From Pseudomonas sp. A34-9 (GTDB lineage: Bacteria > Pseudomonadota > Gammaproteobacteria > Pseudomonadales > Pseudomonadaceae): a stretch of 64,000 bases of DNA. Of this stretch, positions 51,982 to 64,000 are shown one piece after another. Both the position numbers and the translations under genes were made by a program. How positions within the stretch are numbered: position 1 is the stretch's first letter; the number at the start of each line of letters is the position of its first letter. The stretch lies in the NCBI RefSeq assembly GCF_029543085.1, contig NZ_CP119967.1, positions 4,366,501-4,430,500 of the forward strand, given 5' to 3'. The notes beneath the pieces are model-generated. The model worked only from the letters and a program-made list of their open reading frames with translations. It made no database searches and was not told the origin of the DNA.

Positions 51982-53430
51982 TTAGCGCGGAAACGCTGGC
52001 GGATTTACACCAGCCATGTCTTCCATCACGCGGATAACCTGGCAGCTGTAACCGAACTCGTTGTCATACCAGACGTACAGAACAACGCGGTTGTCCTGAA
52101 CGATGGTCGCTTCAGCGTCGACCACACCGGCGTGGCGCGAGCCAACGAAGTCAGTCGAAACCACTTCCTGCGAATTAACGAAGTCGATTTGCTTGTGCAG
52201 ATCGGAGTGCAGCGCCATGTAGCGCAGGTACTCGTTCATTTCTTCACGGGTGGCGGCTTTCTCAAGGTTGAGGTTGAGAATGGCCATCGACACGTTCGGC
52301 GTCGGAACACGGATCGCGTTACCGGTCAGCTTGCCGGCCAGCTCAGGCAGGGCCTTGGCAGCAGCGGTAGCGGCACCGGTCTCGGTGATGACCATGTTCA
52401 GCGCGGCGCTACGACCACGGCGATCGCCCTTGTGGAAGTTGTCGATCAGGTTCTGGTCGTTGGTGTACGAGTGAACGGTTTCAACGTGACCGTTGATGAT
52501 GCCGAACTTGTCATTCACAGCTTTCAGCACCGGCACGATGGCGTTGGTGGTGCAGGAAGCGGCGGACACGATCTTGTCATCAGCAGTGATTTCACCGTGG
52601 TTGATACCGTGAACGATGTTCTTCAGCTTGCCTTTGCCAGGCGCGGTCAGAACAACACGATCGATACCCGGGCATTGCAAGTGCTGGCCCAGGCCATCAG
52701 CGTCACGCCATACACCGGTGTTGTCCACCAGCAGCGCGTCTTTGATGCCGTACTGGGTGTAATCCACCTCGGTCGGGTTCTTCGCGTAGATCACCTGGAT
52801 CAGGTTACCGTTGGCGGTGATGGTGTTGTTTTCTTCGTCGATGGTAATGGTGCCGTTGAACGAACCGTGTACCGAATCGCGACGCAGCAGGCTGGCGCGC
52901 TTGGTCAGGTCGTTGTCGGCGCCTTTGCGCACGACGATGGCACGCAGACGCAGACCGTCGCCACCACCGGTTTTCTCGATCAGGATGCGCGCCAGCAGAC
53001 GGCCGATACGACCGAAGCCGTACAGCACAACGTCAGTGCCTTTACGTGCGGAAGCGTTTTGCTGGCCAACCACGTCAGCCATTTCTTCACGAACGAACTG
53101 CTCGGCGCTGCGGCCGTTGCCTTCGTTGCGGAATTTGAACGCCAACTTGCCCAGATCTACCGAAGCCGCGCCGAGCTTGAGCTCGCTCATGGCTTTGAGC
53201 AGTGGGAATGTTTCGTGGACGGAGAGTTCGCTGTCGTCGGAAGAACGGTGGCGCGCAAAGCGGTGAGCTTTGAGAATCGCGATGACAGACTGGTTGATCA
53301 GGCTGCGGCCATAGATCGAGCTCACCACGTTGTTATTGCGGTAGAGCTGACCGATAAGCGGAATCATCGCTTCTGCGAGTGCTTCACGGTCGATCCATTC
53401 ACCAAGACACTGGTCGGGCTTCTGAGTCAC
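51982..53430 (-). CDS. gap: glyceraldehyde-3-phosphate dehydrogenase, long form
   Basis: A 482-residue GAPDH with an N-terminal extension of about 125 residues before the nucleotide loop VLYGFGRIGRLLAR. The catalytic Cys is in VSAASCTTNAIVP, with the catalytic His in the conserved HSYTNDQ segment, then RVPTPNVSM and VWYDNEFGYSCQVIR. The long form (PA3001 type) is thought to work in the gluconeogenic direction. GTG 53430 is preferred: GGAAGG lies five bases before it and the protein then begins TQKPDQCLGEW. ATG 53445 would place that ribosome-binding site inside the gene. It is divergent from mfd. Confidence 0.93.
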   Translation of the reverse strand: MTQKPDQCLGEWIDREALAEAMIPLIGQLYRNNNVVSSIYGRSLINQSVIAILKAHRFARHRSSDDSELSVHETFPLLKAMSELKLGAASVDLGKLAFKFRNEGNGRSAEQFVREEMADVVGQQNASARKGTDVVLYGFGRIGRLLARILIEKTGGGDGLRLRAIVVRKGADNDLTKRASLLRRDSVHGSFNGTITIDEENNTITANGNLIQVIYAKNPTEVDYTQYGIKDALLVDNTGVWRDADGLGQHLQCPGIDRVVLTAPGKGKLKNIVHGINHGEITADDKIVSAASCTTNAIVPVLKAVNDKFGIINGHVETVHSYTNDQNLIDNFHKGDRRGRSAALNMVITETGAATAAAKALPELAGKLTGNAIRVPTPNVSMAILNLNLEKAATREEMNEYLRYMALHSDLHKQIDFVNSQEVVSTDFVGSRHAGVVDAEATIVQDNRVVLYVWYDNEFGYSCQVIRVMEDMAGVNPPAFPR

Positions 53431-53799
53431 GGTAACCTTCCACATGTAGGGGCAGAAAAAAGGGGCTACATTATGCCGCCCACAACCTCATTCAGCAATG
53501 CGCGCTTGTCGCGTAATCGGTAACAAAATTCCTTTCAAAAAAATCACACCTCGCGCCAGCCCAGTAAATACGCGGCTTCCAGCGCTGTCAATTTTTCGTC
53601 GAGTGTTAGACGATGTCTGTAACCCTCCGTAACACGAGCCAATTTCGGCACTACATAATCGCTAAAAAACCCCTGCTTTTTATGGTTACCACTACATTTC
53701 GCCAAAACAGCGAAGATAGACACAGTCTGCAACTGACAGGCGACACCGGACGCCGCTACAATTACCGACTTTGTCGCAAAGCCTGGAGCTCAACCTTCC
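53431..53799. other. divergent gap-mfd intergenic region
   Basis: About 370 bases with promoters for gap and mfd. A 62-codon minus frame (53544-53732) starting at TTG is open and ends LEAAYLLGWREV, but has no ribosome-binding site; I do not call it a gene. No clear hairpin. Confidence 0.4.
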
Positions 53800-57249
<3,450 letters not shown>

Positions 57250-57259
57250 AGGACGCCGC

Positions 57260-57826
57260 ATGCGCCTGTTTCGCTCACTGACTTTGCTACTCACCTTCGT
57301 AGCTCCGATGGCGTTTGCCGATGACCTGTATCAGGTCGAAATGATTCTGGTCCGGCAGAACGCCGTGCCGGCCATCGTCAGCCGTGCCGCGCCGGAAGAC
57401 TGGGCCGCTGGCGCCCAGCGCCTGGGCGATGACAGCAAACGTACGCCTGCGCTGAATGACGTGGTTACCAAACTCACCGCCAGCGGCGAGTACAGCGTGC
57501 TGATGCACAAGGCCTGGCAGCAAACCCTTGGTGAAGCGCCAGCGAAAGTCGCGGTCAGCGACGGCCAGGAACAGTACGGCCAGTACCCGATCGAGGGCAC
57601 GCTGGAGATGAAACTCGGGCGCTTTACCGACGTAGCGGCCGATTTCTGGGTCAACCAGATCGACACCAATGGCATGGTCACCGCCAGCGAGCGCCTGAAA
57701 CAGGACAGCCACACCAAAAATGGCCAACTCAACTACCTCGACAACGGCCATCTGGCCCTGCTGATCAAGATCACTTCCCTGACCGCACCTGCGCCACGGG
57801 AAGCACCTGAAGCGATTCCGGACTGA
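57260..57826 (+). CDS. CsiV family periplasmic protein
   Basis: A 188-residue protein with a signal peptide (FRSLTLLLTFVAPMAFA) followed by DDLYQVEMILVRQ, the start of the CsiV family. Family members bind peptidoglycan or interact with penicillin-binding proteins in Vibrio; in Pseudomonas the role is unknown. AAGGA precedes ATG 57260, which lies directly after mfd. The C-terminus is a low-complexity tail rich in Pro and Ala. Confidence 0.82.
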   Translation: MRLFRSLTLLLTFVAPMAFADDLYQVEMILVRQNAVPAIVSRAAPEDWAAGAQRLGDDSKRTPALNDVVTKLTASGEYSVLMHKAWQQTLGEAPAKVAVSDGQEQYGQYPIEGTLEMKLGRFTDVAADFWVNQIDTNGMVTASERLKQDSHTKNGQLNYLDNGHLALLIKITSLTAPAPREAPEAIPD

Positions 57827-57837
57827 TCGAAGTCCTT

Positions 57838-60528
57838 ATGAACCCGCCGCTGAGTAAGCCGTTGGCGCCCTCATGGGTCAGCCGATTCAAGGAACAGAGC
57901 CTGGAGCGTGGCCGTCGCTACGCCCTGGAAAACCGGGTACGCATCGCCCAGGTCGGCGATGCAACGATCACCGCCAGCTGCGAAGGCTCTGGCGGTAACG
58001 TTTACCGTCAGACGATTCATCTTCGCGAGTCAGCCAAAGGCACTCTGCTGCTGGTCGATGCCGGGTGCACCTGCCCGGTTCGCAGCAACTGCAAACACTG
58101 CGCAGCGGTACTGCTGAAAGTGCAGGAAACCCTCGATTACCCCGCTGCAGCCAAAGACGCCGAACTGCTGGAAAAACTGCAAGCCGTACTGGAAAACCGC
58201 GGCCCGAAAGCGCCGCCGCAAGTACTGGTCGACAACGTGCAGCCGATGCCACGCCTATGGCTGGCCAGTGTCGAGTTCAGCGCTTTCGAACCCCGCAACG
58301 GCAAGATGCAGCGTTATATTCAGCACCGCGCGGCGCTGTCGTTCAGCTATCTGGACGAATACGTCAGCGGGCAGAAGAACAGCGACATCCTGATCCGCCA
58401 GGAAACCCAGACGCTGCGGATAAAACGCCACCCGGAAGTCGAACAGTCCTACCGCGAACAGTTAAGAATCCTCGGCTTTCGTATCGCCACGCGGCAAAGC
58501 AAAGCGCTGCCGGAGAGCGCGGGCGAACTGTACGAGATGGTCAACGACAGCGCCTGGCTGACGTTCACCCTCAATGATTTGCCAAAGCTGCGCACCCAAG
58601 GCTGGGAATTGCAGATTGATGAAGAGTTCGGCTTTGACCTGACCGCTGTGGATGACTGGTACGCCACGGTCGAGCAGGTGCCGGAACGTGACTGGTTCGA
58701 TCTGGAGCTGGGGATCATCGTCAATGGTGAGCGCCTGAGCCTGCTGCCGATTCTGCTCAATCTGATGCGCTCGCATGCGGAGATTCTCAATCCCGAACGC
58801 CTTGCGCGGCGCCGCGATGACGAGCTGATTCTGGTCAACATCCCGCAACGCAACCTTGAGCACGGGCCACTGCAGGTGGCGTTGCCGCTAGGCCGGTTGA
58901 AACCTGTGCTGATGACGCTCGGCGAGTTCTATTTGCAGGAGCCCGGCGAAACCACCCTGCGCCTGAGCAAGGCCGACGCAACACGACTCAACTCTCTGGA
59001 AGGCCTCCCGCTGCTGTGGGAGGGCGGCGAGCAGATCCGCACGTTCGCTCAACGCCTGCGCGACATTCGTGATTTCAGTGTTGAAGCGCCGGAAGGCTTG
59101 AATGCGACGCTGCGCCCGTATCAGCTTGAAGGCTTGAGCTGGATGCAATCGCTGCGACAACTGGAAGTCGGCGGGATTCTCGCGGACGACATGGGTTTGG
59201 GCAAAACCCTACAGACCCTGGCGCATATTCTGAGCGAGAAAAACGCCGGGCGTCTCGATCGACCGTGCATGGTGGTGATGCCGACCAGCCTGATTCCGAA
59301 CTGGCTGGATGAGGCGGCACACTTCACCCCGCAACTGAAAGTAGTCGCGCTGTACGGCGCCACTCGCAAGAAGCATTTTGACAACCTGAGTGACTTCGAT
59401 CTGATCCTCACCACCTATGCGCTGCTGCCCAAGGACGTCGAACGTCTGGCCAAGCAGCCGCTGCACGTGTTGGTGCTGGATGAAGCGCAGTACATCAAAA
59501 ATCCGAACAGCAAAGCCGCTCAAGCCGCGCGCGAGCTGAATGCACATCAGCGCTTGTGCTTGAGTGGTACGCCGCTGGAAAACCACCTGGGCGAGTTGTG
59601 GTCACTGTTTCACTTCCTGCTGCCGGGCTGGCTTGGCGACGTGAAAAGTTTCAACGCCGATTACCGGGTACCGATTGAAAAGCGCGGCAGTGAAGTCAGA
59701 CTTCAACACCTGAACGGTCGGATAAAACCGTTTCTGTTGCGCCGTACCAAGGAGCAGGTTGCCACCGAGTTGCCGCCAAAGACTGAAATCATCCACTGGG
59801 TCGATCTCAACGAAGCGCAGCGCGATGTGTACGAAACCATGCGCCTGGCGATGGACAAGAAAGTCCGCGACGAGATCACTCGCAAAGGCGTGGCGCGCAG
59901 CCAGATCATCATTCTTGAGGCGCTGCTCAAGTTGCGACAGGTCTGCTGCGATCTGCGCCTGGTCAACGATGCCACCCTGCCCGCTCGCGGCAGCACCTCC
60001 GGCAAGCTCGACAGCTTGATGGAAATGCTTGAGGAGTTGTTCGAGGAAGGTCGGCGGATTCTGCTGTTCTCGCAATTCACCTCGATGCTGTCATTGATCG
60101 AAGACGAGCTGAAAAAACGTAACGTTTCCTACGCGCTGTTGACCGGCCAAACCCGCGATCGACGTACGCCGGTGAAGGAATTCCAGAACGGAAAGCGTCA
60201 GATCTTTCTGATCAGCCTGAAGGCTGGCGGTGTTGGCTTGAACCTGACGGAGGCGGACACGGTGATTCACTACGACCCGTGGTGGAACCCGGCGACCGAA
60301 AATCAGGCGACTGACCGAGCGTATCGAATCGGTCAGGAGAAACCGGTGTTCGTTTACAAGATGATTGCCCGGGGCACGGTGGAGGAGAAAATTCAGCACC
60401 TGCAGAAGGAAAAGTCCGAATTGGCGGCAGGTGTGCTGGATGGGCGCAAGGCCGGGGACTGGAAGTTGCAGAGCGATGATATTGAGGCGTTGTTTGCGCC
60501 GTTGCCGGATAAGTCAGACAAACGCTGA
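57838..60528 (+). CDS. SWIM zinc-finger SNF2-family helicase
   Basis: An 896-residue SNF2/RapA-like ATPase. A SWIM zinc finger near residue 79 reads CTCPVRSNCKHC (CxCxnCxH); then a middle domain, and the motor: Walker A DDMGLGKTLQT, DEAQ box VLDEAQYIKN, LSGTPLENHLGELWSLFHFL, and the C-terminal half with LLFSQFTSML, ISLKAGGVGLNLT, DPWWNPATENQATDRAYRIGQ. It should remodel protein-DNA or polymerase complexes. The start is 11 bases after csiV. It is absent at this place in PAO1 by my recollection, so may be accessory. Confidence 0.93.
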   Translation: MNPPLSKPLAPSWVSRFKEQSLERGRRYALENRVRIAQVGDATITASCEGSGGNVYRQTIHLRESAKGTLLLVDAGCTCPVRSNCKHCAAVLLKVQETLDYPAAAKDAELLEKLQAVLENRGPKAPPQVLVDNVQPMPRLWLASVEFSAFEPRNGKMQRYIQHRAALSFSYLDEYVSGQKNSDILIRQETQTLRIKRHPEVEQSYREQLRILGFRIATRQSKALPESAGELYEMVNDSAWLTFTLNDLPKLRTQGWELQIDEEFGFDLTAVDDWYATVEQVPERDWFDLELGIIVNGERLSLLPILLNLMRSHAEILNPERLARRRDDELILVNIPQRNLEHGPLQVALPLGRLKPVLMTLGEFYLQEPGETTLRLSKADATRLNSLEGLPLLWEGGEQIRTFAQRLRDIRDFSVEAPEGLNATLRPYQLEGLSWMQSLRQLEVGGILADDMGLGKTLQTLAHILSEKNAGRLDRPCMVVMPTSLIPNWLDEAAHFTPQLKVVALYGATRKKHFDNLSDFDLILTTYALLPKDVERLAKQPLHVLVLDEAQYIKNPNSKAAQAARELNAHQRLCLSGTPLENHLGELWSLFHFLLPGWLGDVKSFNADYRVPIEKRGSEVRLQHLNGRIKPFLLRRTKEQVATELPPKTEIIHWVDLNEAQRDVYETMRLAMDKKVRDEITRKGVARSQIIILEALLKLRQVCCDLRLVNDATLPARGSTSGKLDSLMEMLEELFEEGRRILLFSQFTSMLSLIEDELKKRNVSYALLTGQTRDRRTPVKEFQNGKRQIFLISLKAGGVGLNLTEADTVIHYDPWWNPATENQATDRAYRIGQEKPVFVYKMIARGTVEEKIQHLQKEKSELAAGVLDGRKAGDWKLQSDDIEALFAPLPDKSDKR

Positions 60529-60550
60529 AATCTTCGGCGTCAGTTAGAAA

Positions 60551-60628
60551 GCTATCGCGAGCAGGCTCACTCCTACAATGAATTTGTGGTTGCCACAGAT
60601 CCAATGTAGGAGTGAGCCTGCTCGCGAT
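60551..60628. repeat. REP doublet between SNF2 gene and mtiP
   Basis: GCTATCGCGAGCAGGCTCACTCCTACA and inverted TGTAGGAGTGAGCCTGCTCGCGAT; the same arm variant as 34868-34963. Confidence 0.9.
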
Positions 60629-60654
60629 TGAGTCGACTCGGTTTCAGATCGGAC

Positions 60655-61404
<750 letters not shown>

Positions 61405-62415
61405 TTAATCGATCAGTTGAGCGTCTTTGAGCGCGCCGATGGCGGTGAGCCAGCGCGGATCCTGGCGGTAATCGGTGCTGGCGAAGGCCTGACCGCGCAT
61501 ACGGGCGATTCGGGCCGATGGCTTGACCTTCATGCGTTGTGCGGCGCTCAGGGCCAGTTCGGCAGCGGCGCGGTCGTTGCACACCAGGCCCATGTCGCAG
61601 CCGGCAGTCAGTGCGGCCTCGATGCGACTGGCGGCGTCGCCGACCACGTGGGCACCGGCCATCGACAGGTCATCGCTGAAGATCACGCCGTCGAACTGCA
61701 ACTCGCCGCGCAGAATGTCCTGCAACCAGCGTCGGGAGAAACCGGCCGGCTGCGAATCCACCTGCGGATAGATGACGTGCGCCGGCATGATCGCGGCCAG
61801 TTGTTTGCTCAGCCTGGCGAACGGCACGAGGTCGTTGGCGCGGATCTCGTCGAGGCTGCGCTCATCATTCGGAATCGCCACGTGGGAATCGGCTTCGGCC
61901 CAGCCATGACCGGGGAAGTGCTTGCCGGTAGCGGCCATGCCAGCGCTGTTCATGCCGCGAATAAATGCGCCGGCGAGCAGCGCGGCGCGCTCGGAATCGC
62001 CTTCGAACGAACGGGTGCCGACCACGGCGCTGCGCTGGTAATCCAGATCGAGCACCGGGGCGAAACTCAGGTCGAGTCCGACCGCCAGCACTTCGGTGGC
62101 CATGATCCAGCCACATTGCTCGGCGAGGTATTCAGCATTCGGGTTGTCGGCGATCGCGCGCATGGCCGGCAGACGCACGAAGCCCTGACGCAGGCGCTGC
62201 ACGCGGCCACCCTCTTGATCCACCGCCAGCAGCAGATCCGGACGAATTGCGCGAATCGAGGCGCTGAGTTCACGCACTTGGCGCGGATGCTCGATGTTGC
62301 GGGCAAAAATGATCAGGCCACCCACTTCGGGCTGACGCAACAATTGGCGATCTTCGGCCGTCAGCCAGGTACCGGCGACGTCCACCATCAACGAGCCTTG
62401 CAGGCCAGCAGTCAT
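61405..62415 (-). CDS. nagZ: beta-N-acetylglucosaminidase NagZ
   Basis: A 336-residue cytosolic GH3 enzyme that removes GlcNAc from anhydro-muropeptides in cell-wall recycling, and so affects AmpR-controlled beta-lactamase. Features: LMVDVAGTWLTAEDR, AVDQEGGRVQRL, the GH3 loop ATGKHFPGHGWAEADSH with the catalytic Asp/His pair, and FSDDLSMAGA (nucleophile Asp in a DD pair). AAGGA precedes ATG 62415, just behind a hairpin after psrA. Confidence 0.96.
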   Translation of the reverse strand: MTAGLQGSLMVDVAGTWLTAEDRQLLRQPEVGGLIIFARNIEHPRQVRELSASIRAIRPDLLLAVDQEGGRVQRLRQGFVRLPAMRAIADNPNAEYLAEQCGWIMATEVLAVGLDLSFAPVLDLDYQRSAVVGTRSFEGDSERAALLAGAFIRGMNSAGMAATGKHFPGHGWAEADSHVAIPNDERSLDEIRANDLVPFARLSKQLAAIMPAHVIYPQVDSQPAGFSRRWLQDILRGELQFDGVIFSDDLSMAGAHVVGDAASRIEAALTAGCDMGLVCNDRAAAELALSAAQRMKVKPSARIARMRGQAFASTDYRQDPRWLTAIGALKDAQLID

Positions 62416-62429
62416 AGAGATTCCTTGAA

Positions 62430-62507
62430 AACGAAAAACCCGATCCGCAGCAAATCACTACCGTGAGCAATGCTCGGCAGGTCGGCAATTTCCATGGGGA
62501 TCGGGTT
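62430..62507 (-). terminator. long-range hairpin between psrA and nagZ
   Basis: On the minus strand AACCCGATCC (62507-62498) pairs with GGATCGGGTT (62446-62437) across a loop of about 50 bases, followed by TTTCGTTTTC. It ends right before the nagZ ribosome-binding site and may terminate psrA transcripts. Confidence 0.5.
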
Positions 62508-62573
62508 CAGAACGAGAGTCGGCATGGGCGGCTAGCTTAGCGGATACAAGCTGCCGCGCCCACCCGTGCGCGG

Positions 62574-63281
62574 TTAAACCTTGGCGGCGACCGGCGTAGA
62601 TTTGCTGCGCGGACGCAATTGCGCGGTGGCCATCGCGGCATCAGTGACGCCGGTTTCGGCGCGCATGCCCGCAGCGAGGAACGGCACCATCAGGCGCATC
62701 ACTTGCTCGATCGAGGTGTTGACGCCGAAATCGGTCTCGGCGATCGCGCGCAAGGCCTTGATCCCGGACATGCTGAACGCCGCGGCGCCGAGCATGAAGT
62801 GCACGCGCCAGAACAGTTCGATCGGCGGAATGCGAGGTGCGGCCTCATTGACCAGCAGCATGTAGCGACGAAACACCTTGCCGTACATGTCTTCCAGATA
62901 ACGGCGCAAGTGGCCCTGGCTCTGGCTGAACGCGAGGCCGAGCAAGCGCATGAAAATCGACAGATCGTTGCCGCTGCGTGGTTGAACCACGAGGGCCTGC
63001 TCGACGAGGATTTCCAGTAGTTCTTCGAGCGTAGGCTTGTTTTCGGGCTTGGCCTGACGGCGCTCCAGCTCTTTGTCGAGGCTGATGCAGAACGGCCCGA
63101 GAAAGCGCGAAAAAACCGCCTGAATCAGCGCTTTTTTCGAGCCAAAGTGATAGTTCACCGCTGCCAGGTTGACGCCTGCCTTGCTGGTGATCAAACGCAA
63201 TGAGGTTTCAGCGAAACCTTTCTCCGCGAACAACTGCTCGGCAGCATCAAGAATGCGTTCAACGGTTTCCGACTGGGCCAT
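62574..63281 (-). CDS. psrA: TetR-family fatty-acid-responsive regulator PsrA
   Basis: A 235-residue TetR repressor. The N-terminal HTH is ERILDAAEQLFAEKGF...SLRLITSKAGVNLAAVNYHFGSKKALI; the C-terminal region is helical with a hydrophobic pocket. PsrA activates rpoS and represses fatty-acid beta-oxidation; long-chain fatty acids release it. ATG 63281 has GGAG upstream; a longer frame adds six residues. Its own promoter has two PsrA boxes, so it should repress itself. Identification is supported by synteny (PA3006, next to lexA). Confidence 0.93.
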   Translation of the reverse strand: MAQSETVERILDAAEQLFAEKGFAETSLRLITSKAGVNLAAVNYHFGSKKALIQAVFSRFLGPFCISLDKELERRQAKPENKPTLEELLEILVEQALVVQPRSGNDLSIFMRLLGLAFSQSQGHLRRYLEDMYGKVFRRYMLLVNEAAPRIPPIELFWRVHFMLGAAAFSMSGIKALRAIAETDFGVNTSIEQVMRLMVPFLAAGMRAETGVTDAAMATAQLRPRSKSTPVAAKV

Positions 63282-63296
63282 GGCTACTCCGCCTGA

Positions 63297-63323
63297 CAAA
63301 CACTTGTTTGAAACATACGTTTC
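63297..63323. promoter_or_regulatory. tandem PsrA operators upstream of psrA
   Basis: CAAAC-ACTT-GTTTG at 63297-63310 and GAAAC-ATAC-GTTTC at 63310-63323 both match the PsrA motif G/CAAAC(N2-4)GTTTG/C, sharing one base. They lie 15-40 bases before the psrA start, suiting autorepression. Confidence 0.85.
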
Positions 63324-63465
63324 AGCCTGTGCCTTGTCAAGCCCGCCTGTTCGTTTTGGGAATGGTCGGTCAGCTATTTAACCACACAAGCCCGGTGCGT
63401 TAATAAGCACGAAAGCCGACCGTCCGGCGGCGTGGGAAAAAACGGGCATTGCCAAGGGCGCTTCA

Positions 63466-63481
63466 CTGTATATAATCCCAG
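63466..63481 (+). promoter_or_regulatory. lexA: LexA box 1
   Basis: CTGTATATAATCCCAG: consensus CTGT-N8-ACAG with one mismatch (CCAG). Confidence 0.75.
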
Positions 63482-63484
63482 TCA

Positions 63485-63500
63485 CTGTATAAAAAGACAG
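63485..63500 (+). promoter_or_regulatory. lexA: LexA box 2
   Basis: CTGTATAAAAAGACAG: perfect CTGT-N8-ACAG, ending 10 bases before the lexA ATG. Two boxes at lexA itself are usual for the autoregulated SOS repressor. Confidence 0.93.
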
Positions 63501-63510
63501 AGCGATCAAT

Positions 63511-64000
63511 ATGCTAAAGCTGACGCCACGCCAAGCCGAGATTCTGGCCTTTATCAAACGCTGCCTCGAAGACAATGGCTACCCGCCAACCCGCGCGGAA
63601 ATCGCTCAGGAGCTGGGTTTCAAGTCGCCGAACGCGGCTGAAGAACACCTTAAGGCACTGGCCCGAAAAGGCGCCATCGAGATGACTCCCGGCGCTTCTC
63701 GCGGTATTCGCATTCCCGGCTTCGAAGCCAAGGCCGATGACTCTACCCTGCCCATCATTGGCCGGGTCGCTGCCGGCGCGCCAATCCTCGCCCAGCAGCA
63801 CATCGAAGAATCCTGCAACATCAATCCGGCCTTCTTTCATCCACGCGCTGACTATCTGTTGCGTGTACACGGCATGAGCATGAAGGACATCGGCATTTTC
63901 GATGGTGACCTCCTCGCCGTACACACAACCCGAGAAGCACGTAACGGCCAAGTCGTCGTCGCCCGCATCGGCGATGAAGTGACGGTCAAACGCTTCAAGC
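63511..64000 (+). CDS. lexA: SOS repressor LexA (3' end outside the window)
   Basis: The first 163 residues of LexA are visible, running off the end of the window. The N-terminal winged HTH is [21 protein letters not shown] and [26 protein letters not shown]. The autocleavage site Ala-Gly is in [10 protein letters not shown]; the catalytic Ser is in [10 protein letters not shown] and the Lys in VTVKRF near the window end. It represses DNA-damage genes until RecA filaments promote cleavage. Both SOS boxes lie just before its ATG 63511. Confidence 0.97.
   Translation, partial: MLKLTPRQAEILAFIKRCLEDNGYPPTRAEIAQELGFKSPNAAEEHLKALARKGAIEMTPGASRGIRIPGFEAKADDSTLPIIGRVAAGAPILAQQHIEESCNINPAFFHPRADYLLRVHGMSMKDIGIFDGDLLAVHTTREARNGQVVVARIGDEVTVKRFK

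Noticed and set aside
53544..53732. 62-codon minus-strand frame between gap and mfd
   Set aside because: TTG start without a ribosome-binding site. The C-terminal part looks protein-like, but there is not enough to call it.

Overview
The window is a chromosomal segment of a Pseudomonas, most likely of the P. fluorescens group. This rests on high-GC coding with G/C-ending codons, dispersed REP palindromes (GTGGGAGCGAGCCTGCTCGCGA type), and gene orders familiar from P. aeruginosa PAO1: dusA/tal/rssC/rssB/pilZ/mlaA/HAD/DUF4404/queF/cupredoxin/copRS; lolCDE/pilZ/GDPD/sthA/apbE; gap/mfd/csiV; and mtiP/nagZ/psrA/lexA. No tRNA, rRNA or CRISPR array was found.

Layout. 1-4.4 kb: a PseH-like acetyltransferase, a c-di-GMP phosphodiesterase (EAL), a chemoreceptor and a small DUF6124 gene preceded by a strongly folded leader. 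4.6-7.8 kb: an AT-rich accessory patch ending at the 5' end of dusA, a known integration hotspot. It carries a membrane-anchored coiled-coil protein and the overlapping pair sce7726 (PD-(D/E)XK nuclease-like) and sce7725. 7.9-10.2 kb: dusA, a small exported protein and uppP. 10.6-33.7 kb: a large exopolysaccharide locus, lying between dusA and tal, which are neighbours in PAO1. It has two orphan winged-helix regulators, an initiating polyprenyl-phosphate sugar transferase, a Yjb/Gfc operon with an embedded Wza-type export lipoprotein, galE, galU, a free-standing phosphomannomutase domain, an SGNH esterase, an acyltransferase, a Wzy-like polymerase, a Wzx flippase, a pyruvyltransferase, one glycosyltransferase, a Wzc kinase, a Wzb phosphatase and a secreted glycosidase.

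33.8-43 kb: transaldolase, the RssB/RssC partner-switching pair, a PilZ protein, MlaA, a HAD-fold protein without catalytic aspartates, DUF4404, QueF, and copper genes (cupredoxin, copRS). 43-50.4 kb: the Lol lipoprotein-release ABC transporter, a second PilZ protein, a glycerophosphodiesterase, soluble transhydrogenase and ApbE. 50.5-64 kb: a citrate-type MFS symporter, a long GAPDH, Mfd, CsiV, a SWIM/SNF2 helicase, methylthioinosine phosphorylase, NagZ, PsrA with tandem PsrA boxes, and the start of lexA with two SOS boxes.

How it fits together. The EPS locus looks like a complete Wzx/Wzy pathway with only one glycosyltransferase besides the initiating enzyme, its own UDP-Glc/UDP-Gal supply, and acyl and pyruvyl decoration. 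My hypothesis is a pyruvylated, acylated two-sugar galactoglucan. Besides this locus, the least described elements are the dusA-linked sce7725/sce7726 module, the structured leader upstream of the DUF6124 gene, the lone phosphomannomutase domain and a 14-base motif shared by EPS promoters. Start sites were chosen by eye from ribosome-binding sites and family lengths. No database search was run.
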